From Leishmania martiniquensis (taxonomy: Eukaryota; Euglenozoa; Kinetoplastea; Trypanosomatida; Trypanosomatidae), in assembly GCF_017916325.1 (NCBI RefSeq), contig NC_090171.1, positions 1,336,001 through 1,400,000 of the forward strand: 64,000 nucleotides of DNA, written 5' to 3'. The position numbers and the translations under genes were made by a program. The notes under the pieces were generated by a model that was not told the origin of the DNA, searched no databases, and saw only the letters and a program-made list of their open reading frames with translations. Numbering within the stretch: position 1 is the stretch's first letter; each line of letters starts with the position of its first letter. Shown here piece after piece: positions 37,047 through 46,401 of this stretch.

Positions 37047-39377
37047 CTAAGACGGTGCAGTCTTGCTCTTGTACTCATCCATCTCATTACTCCATGACTG
37101 CGTGATCGCGACGGCCAGGGCGAACAAATCGAAGAGCGAGCTCTTGGTCAGGAAATGGTAGAAGATGACTGTTTGCCCTTTGCACTCGGCGAGCAGCTGT
37201 GTGCCGTCGTCTGCCGCTGCGCTGCTTTTTTGCGGAGAGTGGTCAGGCGGGCCTGGAGGCGAGACGCCGGCAGGGCCGGACGCTGCCGAAGCGGTGAGCT
37301 TCGACCATCTCTTCGAAGTCGAGTCGGCGCCGGAGCGCAAAGCGGTGAAAATGGACCTCGGCCATCTGCTGCGTTGCCCCTTCGTCGGCTGACCCCCGCC
37401 ACCGCTGCTTTCCGCGGCCCGCACCGCCGGCTTCGTCTTCGAGAAGAGCTGCCGCAGTGGCAGCATTGGTTTGCGCGATGAGCGCCTAGTCACATCTTCC
37501 CCGTAGAGCATCCAAGCCCCCTTTCCGCCGCAGCTGGCGGCGTTCGCGTGCGGAACCACGACACCCAGCTTCGCGCGCTCACCCTCGATGTAGTGCTGCT
37601 TATCCTTCTCCGTATGCACCACAGGGTCTCCAACCACGCTGTAGATCGTCAGCCGGGTTCGGAGGCGACTCTCGCGCAGCAGATAACGGGCACGACGCTG
37701 GCCATCACACACCATGAAGAAGTTGTGCAGCGGGTGGCCCGCTTCAGTCAAAAGCTCACCCGCTGGCACTCCCGCGTTGCGCTCCGCGCGCCCTGGTGCG
37801 ACGGAGGATGGCGGTGCGGGCAGGAGGCAGGGAAAAAGCGACGAGGACGCGGCGTCCGTGCCATTCATGTCGGGAGCATACAGCCGACCCTGTCGGAAGC
37901 GTCCGACCCACTGCTGCCCACAGTAACCACTGATGCTGCCGTCGGCGCCATACGCTAGTGAGATGCCCACGGCAGGCAGCTCTGCCTGCTGCTCTGCCGT
38001 GGACTCTACGCCCACCACGGCATGCATCGGCGCAGACTCGCGTGAGGAGGCCGCGGTGCCGCTTGCCGACGAGCCCCGCAAAGAAAGCAAAGCAGCACCA
38101 TCACCATCGGCGCACCCCGATGCCCTATCAGTGGCGAAAGTTGAGGATACTTCCTCCTTGCCGTAGGCGTACTCGTCAGAGCTGGAGGCGACACTGGGTG
38201 ACGTGTCGAGCGCGGCTGTTGGTCTGCTGTCGGCGTTTGTCTTGGCCAACCAGGCCGACACGGCGCTGGGCATTCCGATAACGACTCGTTCTCGCTCCTC
38301 AGTCTGGCTTTGGGAAGCGAAGGATAGGCTTTCCATAGGGGAGGGGCAGAGAGTGCTGGGCGGGGACGCGGAGTGAATGCTGCACAGGGTAAGTGCATCC
38401 GGGCTCAGCAGGCTCGCGTTTTGGTGAGACTCCGTGGAAGGCCCGCGAATGGCCAACCTAGTGGCGGTGGCGGGCGCTGAGGAAACTGGGCCCTCGAGAC
38501 CGCGCCGGATGCGGCGGACCTCGACTTCGATAATTGGGTCCAGTGTGTTTACAAGCCCAGTGCCGCCGAAGGAGGGGTGCACCTGGTCGGCTTCTATGTA
38601 CAGCTGCAGCGACGCCAGTGTTGGCGGGCCGCTATCGAACTTGATCTTGTCCTGCACACGCGCATCCACCAGCGGCCGCAGCACCTTCCAGGCGGCGGAA
38701 ACTGCCCACCCCGTGTTGAAGATCAACAGGCGGCGCATAATCTCAGGGTAGGCGACCTGCAGCAGGCTCATGACACCCTTGAGAAGCGTCAGCGTCGCCT
38801 TGTTCACACTGGACATGGTGATGCCGCCCAGATTAATTACGTACGTGCAGCGATCCACCTTCCGCTGCAGGCAGGCGTAGCGACCCAGCTCCATGGACCG
38901 CAACTGGCCACGCAACAGCTGCTCGCTGGTGAACTCTTTCATAGCCGAGACAAGTTTGCTGGCGTCCGGCGAAAGCCACAGCACTGGTAGCCCCTCCTTG
39001 TCCAGGCCGTAGACAGGGCACGGCGCGCCCTTGTGGATGGGCGAGAGCACCGAGCAAATGGTGGGGTGCAGCTGCTCCCCAATGATACTGTCGAGATGAT
39101 TCGCCTTGCGCAGCTGCACGTAGTTGCGCATTCCCCTTTCGGCCGCGCTGAGACTCCAGTGATTGCCAATGAGAAAGCGATACATCAGGTCGCAGTCGCT
39201 CACCTTGTATGCGTCGCTGAACGGGAGAAGGTCACGCAGTCGTGAGAGAAGCTCACGGTTCTTTCGGCGTTCTTCCTCCGTGAAGACGAAGGGGCCGCTG
39301 GACCTCTGCGCGTCAAAGTCACGCTCATATTGCGCCTCCCAGTCGACCGCCACGCTACCCCACACTCCGTCCGACAT
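37047..39377 (-). CDS. Sec14/CRAL-TRIO lipid-binding protein with long C-terminal extension
   Basis: The product is 776 aa from the ATG at 39375-39377 (MSDGVWGSVAVDW); the longer frame starts at GTG. A CRAL-TRIO N-terminal helical part lies at about 55-95 (CDLMYRFLIGNHWSLSAAER). The lipid-binding domain spans about 105-280: CPVYGLDKEGLPVLWL, then the typical VAYPEIMRRLLIFNTGWAVS (208-227), AAWKVLRPLVDARVQDKI and a final SFGGTG (269-274). Residues about 290-480 are Ser/Ala/Thr-rich and probably disordered. Residues about 490-770 contain a second ordered region (SISGYCGQQWVGRFRQGRLY, HNFFMVCDGQRRARYLLRES, GAWMLYGED, GQTVIFYHFLTKSSLFDLFA) that I cannot name. It may form a beta-rich scramblase/tubby-like fold. 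The role is presumably phospholipid sensing or transfer. Confidence 0.85.
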   Translation of the reverse strand: MSDGVWGSVAVDWEAQYERDFDAQRSSGPFVFTEEERRKNRELLSRLRDLLPFSDAYKVSDCDLMYRFLIGNHWSLSAAERGMRNYVQLRKANHLDSIIGEQLHPTICSVLSPIHKGAPCPVYGLDKEGLPVLWLSPDASKLVSAMKEFTSEQLLRGQLRSMELGRYACLQRKVDRCTYVINLGGITMSSVNKATLTLLKGVMSLLQVAYPEIMRRLLIFNTGWAVSAAWKVLRPLVDARVQDKIKFDSGPPTLASLQLYIEADQVHPSFGGTGLVNTLDPIIEVEVRRIRRGLEGPVSSAPATATRLAIRGPSTESHQNASLLSPDALTLCSIHSASPPSTLCPSPMESLSFASQSQTEERERVVIGMPSAVSAWLAKTNADSRPTAALDTSPSVASSSDEYAYGKEEVSSTFATDRASGCADGDGAALLSLRGSSASGTAASSRESAPMHAVVGVESTAEQQAELPAVGISLAYGADGSISGYCGQQWVGRFRQGRLYAPDMNGTDAASSSLFPCLLPAPPSSVAPGRAERNAGVPAGELLTEAGHPLHNFFMVCDGQRRARYLLRESRLRTRLTIYSVVGDPVVHTEKDKQHYIEGERAKLGVVVPHANAASCGGKGAWMLYGEDVTRRSSRKPMLPLRQLFSKTKPAVRAAESSGGGGQPTKGQRSRWPRSIFTALRSGADSTSKRWSKLTASAASGPAGVSPPGPPDHSPQKSSAAADDGTQLLAECKGQTVIFYHFLTKSSLFDLFALAVAITQSWSNEMDEYKSKTAPS

Positions 39378-39671
39378 GGTAACAGACAGCGTATCTGGGC
39401 GGTGTATGCTGCCTTCCGTTTCTGCTGCCCCACGTGCGGGTAGGCCGCAACCGATTGCGAATATCCGCGCGATGGTTCGCGGGTAGGGAGGCGAAAGGGA
39501 AGCGGGTGATGCGTGGCAGCCGCACACAGGACTGCTAGCCACGTGAGCATGCACCACGCAAACTTTGCTTTCCTGCCTATCGATTGACGCGTGGAACGAG
39601 CGTAGACATGTACAAGGCAGGGATAGGGAGAATAGTTGAGCACAACGGGGGAAAGTTACTGAATGATAGGG

Positions 39672-39708
39672 CTGTGTGTGTGTGTATGTGTGTGTGTGTG
39701 TATGTGTG
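39672..39708. repeat. (GT)n microsatellite
   Basis: GT units with two tat interruptions lie about 300 nt upstream of the CRAL-TRIO gene start, followed by a G-rich tract (39714-39732). Confidence 0.85.
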
Positions 39709-40429
39709 CGTTGGAGGGAGGGGGGGCGGGGGATCAGCTGTGCTCGTGAGCTGCTGCGTGAGGTGAAGCGAAAGATACGTCGAAGAAGGATAAGAGCACC
39801 AATAGAGTATGGGAATGGCTCTCCTCTTTCCTCGTCGGTCAGTGACTTCAGCAGAGGGGCGAGGACATCGCCGCTTCGTGCAAGTACACCTGCCTGTGAG
39901 AACCGATTCTCTGCATGACCTTCTCCCCAAGGTTGACCGTCTGCTTCTTGTTCACGAAGCCTGCACAGAATGAGGGAGGGGCAAGTACGCCGCGCAGCGG
40001 ACGTTCCAACGTCAGCCGCTTATCCTCTCCTCGATGACTACCATGTCAGCTACATACCTCATTAAACAACCCGCAAGGGTGCAGCGCAGTCAGTACGCGC
40101 CCAGGCAACGCCAACAGCCTTTTTACTCTCGCTCTCTTGCGCGTTTCTTCCCAAGCAGCATCGGCAATAGACACTAAACTAAGCTCAGAGTGGCCACACC
40201 GACACGCCAAACACGAGAGTCAAGGCGACACAACGAAAAGGGTCCGTTTTTTTTTGCGAACTGCTCTCCCCCTCCCTCTCTGCCTCCTGCGAGTCCATGA
40301 CTCCACACATGCGGCCACAGCTCACCCTCTTCTACCACTGAGTACTGCTGGTGTCCTAGGATGAGCCGCCCACGATTGAGCTGGACCATGCGTCTCGCCG
40401 TTTTTGTTTTTCCTCTTCCTCATCCTTCT

Positions 40430-41080
40430 TTAGGGGCTCATGTAGCGCGATAGGTGCCGGACGGACGCAGCTGGGCCACACCCACAGACCTGCCTGATGA
40501 CGAAAACGGTGGCCTCTGTCGTGCGGTTGGCGGGGGGAGGATCGTCTGGACGCACGACACATGGGCTCAAGGAAAACGTCATTTCGCTCTAGGGCAGGGC
40601 CTTGGGAGACTGTGAGCCACACCTGTGAACCACGCTTTGCCCGGCGTCGGTGCAAGCCGCTGCATCCTAATAAGGTGCTAAGTTCACTCTCCAGATTGCA
40701 CTCGGGAGGGGTCGGTGGGGCAAGCTAGAGTCTTTTGGCCATCTTTTCAGAATCTGTGCCCCATTGGGCTACCCCCACTGGACGCAAGAGACACCGCGCA
40801 TGCTGCACGCACTTGCTGTGGAGCTGATCGCTGTGGACCTCTCCTCGTGACCTGCTCTGTAAGCCATTCGCGCTCTTCTGACCTCTGAGTGCCTTTGCTC
40901 AGGCGTGATAGGCCACACGCGTTGTGGATGGGCAGCGCGTGCGCACAGCGCTCAAATGTTCGCATCCTCACGCCTGCAAGAGGATGGCGCTGCCACCTCG
41001 AGGAGGAGAGGGGGGAGGGGTGATTTGCCGCCTTCATCTTCCATCTTCGTTGATGCCTCGAAGGCAGGGGCTTGCTTGGA
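40430..41080. mobile_element. Possible degenerate SIDER-like retroposon remnant
   Basis: Within the 3-kb spacer this 650-nt block differs from the surrounding GA/GT-rich UTR. It has balanced composition, no microsatellites and mixed motifs, for example tgtgccccattgggctaccc at 40755-40774, catcctaataaggtgctaag at 40663-40682 and cctcacgcctgcaagaggat at 40966-40985. This matches my general recollection of short interspersed degenerate retroposons that sit in Leishmania 3' UTRs. No second copy exists in the window, no poly-A tail or target-site duplication was confirmed, and the limits are approximate. Confidence 0.3.
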
Positions 41081-41941
41081 GGGCCAGCACGTGCCGTGGC
41101 AGCTGGGACGCTACTCTCGGTCTGTGTATATAGCGGCAGTTCATTTTCTGCTGGGTGCACACGCCCTTGACAGTAGCGCGAGGCATAGACTTGCTTCGAC
41201 TCGTCGACGCAGCTCGTGGTGAGCGGGTAAACAGTTCATCATGGCCGCTCGGCCATTAGGCACAGCATCAGCCAAGAGCTGCTCGCCGATACCCAAGATT
41301 CAGCCGTGCTCGACGGAGGCACGTGCGTGGGTTCATGTGGCTTTACTCACACCCCGTGCACGCATGCTCACACAGACACACACACAAGAGGGAAAGGCAA
41401 CCAAAACAGGGGGAGAGAGACGACGAAGGGAAAGGAGGAAAGGGGAGAGAGACGAAAAAAATCAGCGGTAGCGACCCACAGGAGGTAGTGCGGAGCCGTC
41501 AGGCGAGAGGAATGCACGCACACACGGACAACACACAGCATGCACACAGCGAGAGGGAGGGAGGGGAGCAGTGATCAAGAGCAGCCGCGGCGACAGACGG
41601 CTGTGAGCATCGAATGAGATTTAGCCACGGGTGCAGAGAGCGCTCTACAGGCGCTACAAAGAGGATGAGGAGGTGGGAAGGAGGCGGCATAGGGTCAGCA
41701 CAGCAACAAAAAGAGCAGAGATGAATAACACAGGGCAACAGAGGCAGTAGTTGGGCACAAGCAACTATAGCTGCACGTCTTTGAGGGTTTACATGGGGCG
41801 AGGGCGGGGGGATGCGCGCCCATCTCCGCTCCACACCTCTCGGCTCACCCTTCATAAGCGGTTCCTGGAGAAATGACAAGTTGGAGCTGGAAAAAAATAT
41901 GCAATGCGCCATGCCGACAGGGCTGTGGGGGAGCCGGAATG

Positions 41942-41976
41942 GTGTGTGTGTGTGTGTGCGTGTGGGTGGGTGGGTG
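41942..41976. repeat. GT / GGGT repeat
   Basis: A GT dinucleotide run grades into gtgggtgggtgggtg in the spacer downstream of Vps24. Confidence 0.8.
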
Positions 41977-42339
41977 AGCAAGGGACAGGTGAGCGAGGCG
42001 TCGTTAGGGTGGTGGGAGAAGGGGTGCCGGAAGAGGGGGCGAGACGAAAGATCAAAGAGCTGAGAGCTGCCGGCACCAGCCAAAGCAGAAAAGAAGAGAA
42101 ATGCGCTGTCGCGTCGCATCGCATTGCCAGCCCCCTTCCCCTCCCACCGGCCCCGTCCCTCCACTGAGCTCGAGAGGCAGATGCACATGGTGTCCAGAGA
42201 AAAGCTCATCGAATCCGGGACACATGCGAAGGCATCTGGTCCTCGACTTACCGCCGCCTCCCCCTCTCCTCCTCCTCCTCCGTTCTCCCTCCGTCTTTCG
42301 GACATTTTCATTGACAGCCGACAGCCTCTCCTTCCTCGC

Positions 42340-42990
42340 TTACGAATTGCGCAGTGCATTGAACTTCTCCATGAGCTCGTCATCCCCTTCATCTTCTGCG
42401 GCCTCCTCCTGCTGCTGCATCGTTGGGATTCGAGAGGCACCGACGCGCGCACCTTCCATCTGGCCCTGCACCACGTCCATCACCACCTTGTTCACTTCAT
42501 TTTCTAGCTCTGTGTCGCTGATGTCATCGTCCAGCGCCTCATCAATAGTGTCGTTCATAATTTCCTCGATCAGTCCTGCTTTCGCCATTTCTTTGCTCAT
42601 CGCCATCATGGACTGTTGAATTTCTTTTACCTTGACCAGACTGTTCATCTCCTTCATGATTTCACTGCTCTTCTTTAGCGAGCTGGACATCTTCATCTGA
42701 CTCAGCTGATTTTGCAGCTGCATTGAGACGGAGTTCATCTGCGCTTTGGAGGCATACATCCTATTTACAGCCTTGCGAGAGCGGATCATCTCCTTTGCCA
42801 GCATCCGCATCGCCACCTGGTCGTTCTGCTTTGCCGCCTGCTTCATCGATATTTTCACCTTGGCTTCCTCACGGCGGATCTTGGTGACCTGCAGCTCGAT
42901 TTTTCGCTGCTCCGATCGCAGAGTGCGCGTCCACTTCCGCACCTCTTCCTCCGGCGTCTCCTTGTGAAATATATTGCCAAAGAGGGGCAT
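42340..42990 (-). CDS. VPS24: ESCRT-III subunit Vps24 (CHMP3 type)
   Basis: The product is 216 aa with an ATG at 42988-42990. It is a typical ESCRT-III protein. The basic N-terminal half has EVRKWTRTLRSEQRKIELQV and KIRREEAKVKISMKQAAK. The diagnostic LAKEMIRSRKAVNRMYASKA is followed by MNSVSMQLQNQL and MKEMNSLVKVKEIQQSM. The C-terminal half is acidic (DTIDEALDDDISDTELENEV) and ends in an MIM-like helix DELMEKFNALRNS for Vps4 binding. CHMP3/Vps24 acts with Vps2 in membrane scission at multivesicular bodies. Length matches the family (about 220). The SRKAVxxxYASKAxMNSV string favours CHMP3 over CHMP2. Confidence 0.95.
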   Translation of the reverse strand: MPLFGNIFHKETPEEEVRKWTRTLRSEQRKIELQVTKIRREEAKVKISMKQAAKQNDQVAMRMLAKEMIRSRKAVNRMYASKAQMNSVSMQLQNQLSQMKMSSSLKKSSEIMKEMNSLVKVKEIQQSMMAMSKEMAKAGLIEEIMNDTIDEALDDDISDTELENEVNKVVMDVVQGQMEGARVGASRIPTMQQQEEAAEDEGDDELMEKFNALRNS

Positions 42991-44035
42991 GACGATTCGC
43001 GCTAGTTGCTACCGTTGTTGGCGCTCGAAGTCCTTCTAGAGGAGCCGAGGGAGAGGGGTAAGAAAGGATACGCACACGGCGTGCGTGTGGAGCAAGCGAG
43101 CACGCAAACGTTGCAAAGAGGGACACCGACGGGGGAGAAGAAGGGAATCGATAGAGAGAGAGGCGAGAGGGAATTTTTTCTCTTAGCTGCTTGCGTGGAG
43201 GCTACGTGTGTGTGTGCGTGTGTGTGTGGCGGTGGGTATCACCGCAGGACGAGCGAAGCACCATTTCGAAAAGCAGAGAGGGAAAAGAGATGCCACACAA
43301 GAAAACCACGTGAAGCGGCAGCAGCAGGAGAGGGAAGGCGTGAACAGATGCATACATATACATACAATCGGTATGCAATAAAAGCAGCGAGGGACGGGCA
43401 GTCGACATGAAAAAACGGTCGCGCGACTCATATCTAAAGGGGGGGAAGGCGGGTGAGGAGGGGGGCGACCTTTGAAGTAAGCAGTACTTGTGAGCTGCAC
43501 GCTTCTGCTGCGAATTGGTGGCGAGTCGACTTGCTTTGCCTTTTCTTTCGCGTCTCCGACTCCTTCGCAGCGGCGCGCCCAAAACAGGCACACACTCAAG
43601 CCGCGAATGGCGCGGTCTCATCGAGCTGGCCATTATTTAGGGTTCCTGTGTGACTACCTTGAGCAGAGGAGGTATAGTCTCATTCCAAGTCCTGGAGAGC
43701 AAATCGAAGAAGGAGCTTGCCGCATTCGCTTTCTGCTGCGAGATAGAGAGGGGGTCCTGCAATCGTCAGAGGCTCGATACGAGAAAGAGGAGGGACAGGG
43801 GCAAATACGTGTGCCAGACCCGCGTGAAGATGCGCCAAGTACATGCCCCCATGCACGACCTTGAGAAAAACAGGTATGCCTACCGGCGCTCTTGGGTACG
43901 CTGCCACGGATCTCTGTGCAGCCTCCTGTGCACGCCTGGGATGGCGAAGCGGCACCCTCTACTACTTCTTTCTCTGTTCGCCCCCCTTTTTTGGGGGGAG
44001 GGGGGAGAGGTGGCCGGCACGCAGCAACCTTGCAT
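42991..44035. other. Intergenic region, no gene seen
   Basis: This 1.0-kb spacer has a GT run at 43205-43229, GA blocks at 43150-43175 and 43330-43345, and a G block at 43996-44009. It likely contains the splice tract of Vps24 and the 3' UTR of the glycosyltransferase. Nothing else is supported. Confidence 0.6.
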
Positions 44036-44887
44036 TCACTTCTGGATGTCGGTGCCAAGCAGAACAGACTGCCGCATGAGCGGTGGCTGGAGAGTGTAGC
44101 AGATCGGGTCGAGCACACGCGGCAGGGTTGTCGCGCGCGCGGCATCGGCCAAGTCGGACGGATAGCCCACGTTCATTGTCATGGCAGTGTCGAGCTGGAA
44201 TGTGAGGGGAACACAGGTTGCGAGCAGCCGTCGTGCACCTTGCGGGGTCACCAGGTACGCGTTCGTCGTGCGATGATACTGCGGGACGTGCGCGACACCC
44301 TCCGCTACCTGCATGTATGGGCACTGCCGCGCCGTGTCGAGGCCACTCACATACACAAGCTCCCAGTCTGCCGGCACGCCACACATACGGCGCTGAAGCT
44401 GATCGAGAAACGGTGGCGACAGCGGCTCACTCGCCGTATCACCGTCGTTGTCGTCCACTAATATCGAGTCATCCTCCAGCACAAGGAAGCACGGCTTCGG
44501 CAGTGCCTCCGCAAGCGCCTGGGCGGACACGTTGCTCACTCTACCCAGAGCCGCGATGCGTGCCCAAAGACGTATGTGACTCAGCGCACACCCGAGCGCG
44601 GCTTTGTTCAGGTCCATCCCCCATATGCGGTGCTCGGGGGGCTCCTTCAGCCGCAGCAAACCCAGCGCAGAGACGAGCCCGCAGCGATGCGCAGCGTTCA
44701 AGTCGATTAAAGCGCCTTCAACGGCAGGAACGCGCTCCGTTCGGTCTGCTGGGAGGCCTGCACGGGCGCATACTGCTTTTATCGCTGCCCATCGATCAGG
44801 GCGGCGGTCAAGGTTGATGACGAAGATGCGCTCCAATAAGAGCGGGTGACTAGCTGCTTGAAACCGCCAGAGGAAAGAAGCTTTCAT
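44036..44887 (-). CDS. GT25-like glycosyltransferase
   Basis: The product is 283 aa from the ATG at 44885-44887 (MKASFLWRFQ). Two longer versions (ATG at 45175 or a GTG at 45319) would cross a C/T-rich tract typical of a splice site, so they were not used. The glycosyltransferase family 25 pattern is clear: RIFVINLDRRPDRW (20-33), then VPAVEG, the conserved GCALSHIRLW (99-108) and the acidic metal motif LVLEDD (135-140). Later comes a Tyr/Ser acceptor-loop region around WELVYVSGLD and an HRTTNAYLVTPQGARRLL segment. The short length leaves little room for a signal anchor, unless a longer start is used. Donor and acceptor are unknown; GT25 members include LPS galactosyl- and collagen-type transferases. 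Confidence 0.8.
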   Translation of the reverse strand: MKASFLWRFQAASHPLLLERIFVINLDRRPDRWAAIKAVCARAGLPADRTERVPAVEGALIDLNAAHRCGLVSALGLLRLKEPPEHRIWGMDLNKAALGCALSHIRLWARIAALGRVSNVSAQALAEALPKPCFLVLEDDSILVDDNDGDTASEPLSPPFLDQLQRRMCGVPADWELVYVSGLDTARQCPYMQVAEGVAHVPQYHRTTNAYLVTPQGARRLLATCVPLTFQLDTAMTMNVGYPSDLADAARATTLPRVLDPICYTLQPPLMRQSVLLGTDIQK

Positions 44888-45798
44888 GAGTGACCCACTC
44901 AAGCAGCGACCGCCGATGCAGCGCTTCAGGGAAAAGGACGATGAGAGCAGACAGCGCAGGCGCAGGAGGAGAACGGCAGGGACGGGCTTGATCGCGTGGA
45001 TAAAGGGAGCCCAGGCGAGGCAGGCGCTTCCTCGCACGGAGGAGGAGGGGGGGTGGCGGCAGATGAAAAGCCGTGCGCAAAAGCGGCCGCCACTAATGGG
45101 GCAGTCCGATTGCTTAACCGCAGCGGGACATGCCGCATTTTTTTGTTCCGTAGCGTGAAAAGATGCCACCTGCATCACACCTCTCTTACATGGAGGCTCT
45201 TTCAGACACGCGGTAGCGACAAGAGGACTGAGCTCAGCAGAGGCAGAGAGCAAAGCAGGTCGCTCCAGTCTCTCAGGGCCGTGACTTGCAGCGCGACATG
45301 GTGAGCATAGATGAGCCACCTCTAGAGCCTACATCGCGCATTCCTCCACACACGTGCTACACGCTGTGTCTTCCTTTATTCCTCCCTCTCTTTCTCGCCG
45401 TCCCACTTTCCCCCAAGGACAGAGGGTGAGAAGAAGCGCTTGCCTCAGCTCACTTTCGGTAAATGGCGGCAGACAAACACCTGAAGGGGATAAAGAGGAA
45501 GAAAAGACAGAGGGCGTAGATGACACAGCGCGGTGATGCGGATGGCAATGGAAATGAGGTTGGGGGAAAGAGCGAACGCAGGACTGACGTGGGCGGTAAC
45601 GACGAGCCGAGAGGGGAGCCAAAAGAAAGACAAATATTCACACGCACACACACACATACAGGGAGACATGACGTCTCTCCCCGAAGGGAAAGGCACAGAC
45701 ATTTTCGCAGTGAAACCACAACGAAAGCGACGCTTGAGAGCATAGATGAGGGCAACAATCGAAATATATATAGATGCTGCGTGAGGCCTAAGGAGGCT
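44888..45798. other. Intergenic region, splice tract for the GT25-like gene
   Basis: This 0.9-kb spacer has GA-rich + strand blocks at 44929-44982, 45038-45055 and 45400-45440, and a TA-rich patch at 45760-45772. The upstream part (lower coordinates) is open in frame with the GT25-like gene but looks non-coding. Confidence 0.55.
44924..44982 (-). promoter_or_regulatory. Candidate trans-splice acceptor for the GT25-like gene
   Basis: The transcript reads a pyrimidine-rich stretch (reverse complement of about 44930-44982, with TTCTCCTCCTGCGCC and CGTCCTTTTCCC) followed by TGAAG with AG at 44925-44924. That is 37 nt before the ATG at 44887 and would exclude the longer upstream starts. By eye only. 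Confidence 0.4.
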
Positions 45799-46401
45799 TC
45801 AACGCCAGAGACAGTTCATTGTAGATGACCACCGCACTGGGCCCATGATCTTGGAGGAGCACCCCAGCGTCGGTGTCACCGGGATCACGTCATCTAGATT
45901 GTGCCCCTTCACGAGGTGAATGTACTTGCCCTCCTCCTCGCCCACGATAACCTGGAAAGTGGCCGCGAGAATGGCGCTTGGGCCTGAGAGCTCCACTTCC
46001 TTGTGAGGCGAGAGTTGCATGAGGTACTTGTAGCTCTGCGTGCTGGCGTTGCCCTCTCGGTACACCAGGCGCAGGAGCGTGTTAGACTTGGAAGTAATCA
46101 TGTCATCGGCCGGCTTCACGTACGTACGAAACCACTCGTGATCCTGCTCCAACTGCTTGCGGCAGTCGTAGCGGTGCTTCAGGTTTTCATAGCCCCAAAT
46201 CTGAAGGAACTGGTTGACACCACCAAGCTGAACAGTCCAGCACCCCTGACAGCTTCCAATCGGCGGACGCTGCGGCATGCACCTCATGGAGAGCTGGTGA
46301 AACGAGTCATATTTCTCGGGTGCCACCACGTAGGTGCGCAGCTCGTACACGTGCGACGCTGACTTGGCCTTGCCTAAGCGTCGGGCACTCCAGCGCAGCA
46401 T
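45799..46401 (-). CDS. NIPSNAP-family protein, probably mitochondrial
   Basis: The product is 200 aa with an ATG at 46399-46401. The N-terminus MLRWSARRLGKAKSASH is basic and mitochondrial-like. It is followed by YELRTYVVAPEKYDSFHQL, the start of the NIPSNAP dimeric alpha-beta barrel. GCWTVQLGGVNQFLQIWGYE (the GGLNQVxHIWEY element) and LKHRYDCRKQLEQDHEW (LxHRxxxRxxLxxDxxW) complete the first unit. The C-terminal half has a weaker second unit. NIPSNAP proteins are mitochondrial matrix proteins linked to vesicle traffic and mitophagy signalling in animals; their trypanosomatid role is not known to me. Confidence 0.85.
   Translation of the reverse strand: MLRWSARRLGKAKSASHVYELRTYVVAPEKYDSFHQLSMRCMPQRPPIGSCQGCWTVQLGGVNQFLQIWGYENLKHRYDCRKQLEQDHEWFRTYVKPADDMITSKSNTLLRLVYREGNASTQSYKYLMQLSPHKEVELSGPSAILAATFQVIVGEEEGKYIHLVKGHNLDDVIPVTPTLGCSSKIMGPVRWSSTMNCLWR

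Larger units (their letters stand above)
39378..42339. other. 3-kb gene-free region
   Basis: This is the longest spacer in the window. It holds a GT microsatellite (39672-39708), a possible degenerate retroposon (about 40430-41080, listed separately), a short CA run at 41375-41389, GA-rich blocks at 41400-41470 and 41550-41570, and a GT/GGGT repeat at 41942-41976. A frame over 41499-42452 is low complexity and overlaps the end of Vps24 in antisense register, so it was not called. Much of this would be the Vps24 3' UTR. Confidence 0.6.

Noticed and set aside
41499..42452. 317-codon minus-strand frame overlapping the end of Vps24
   Set aside because: It overlaps the Vps24 coding end in another frame, and its remainder is pyrimidine-tract translation (Ser/Leu/Pro/His/Thr).
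44888..45319. Longer GT25-like protein using the ATG at 45175 or the GTG at 45319
   Set aside because: The extra residues cross two CT-rich tracts with AG acceptors, and the enzyme core starts right after the ATG at 44887. This remains the least certain start in the window.
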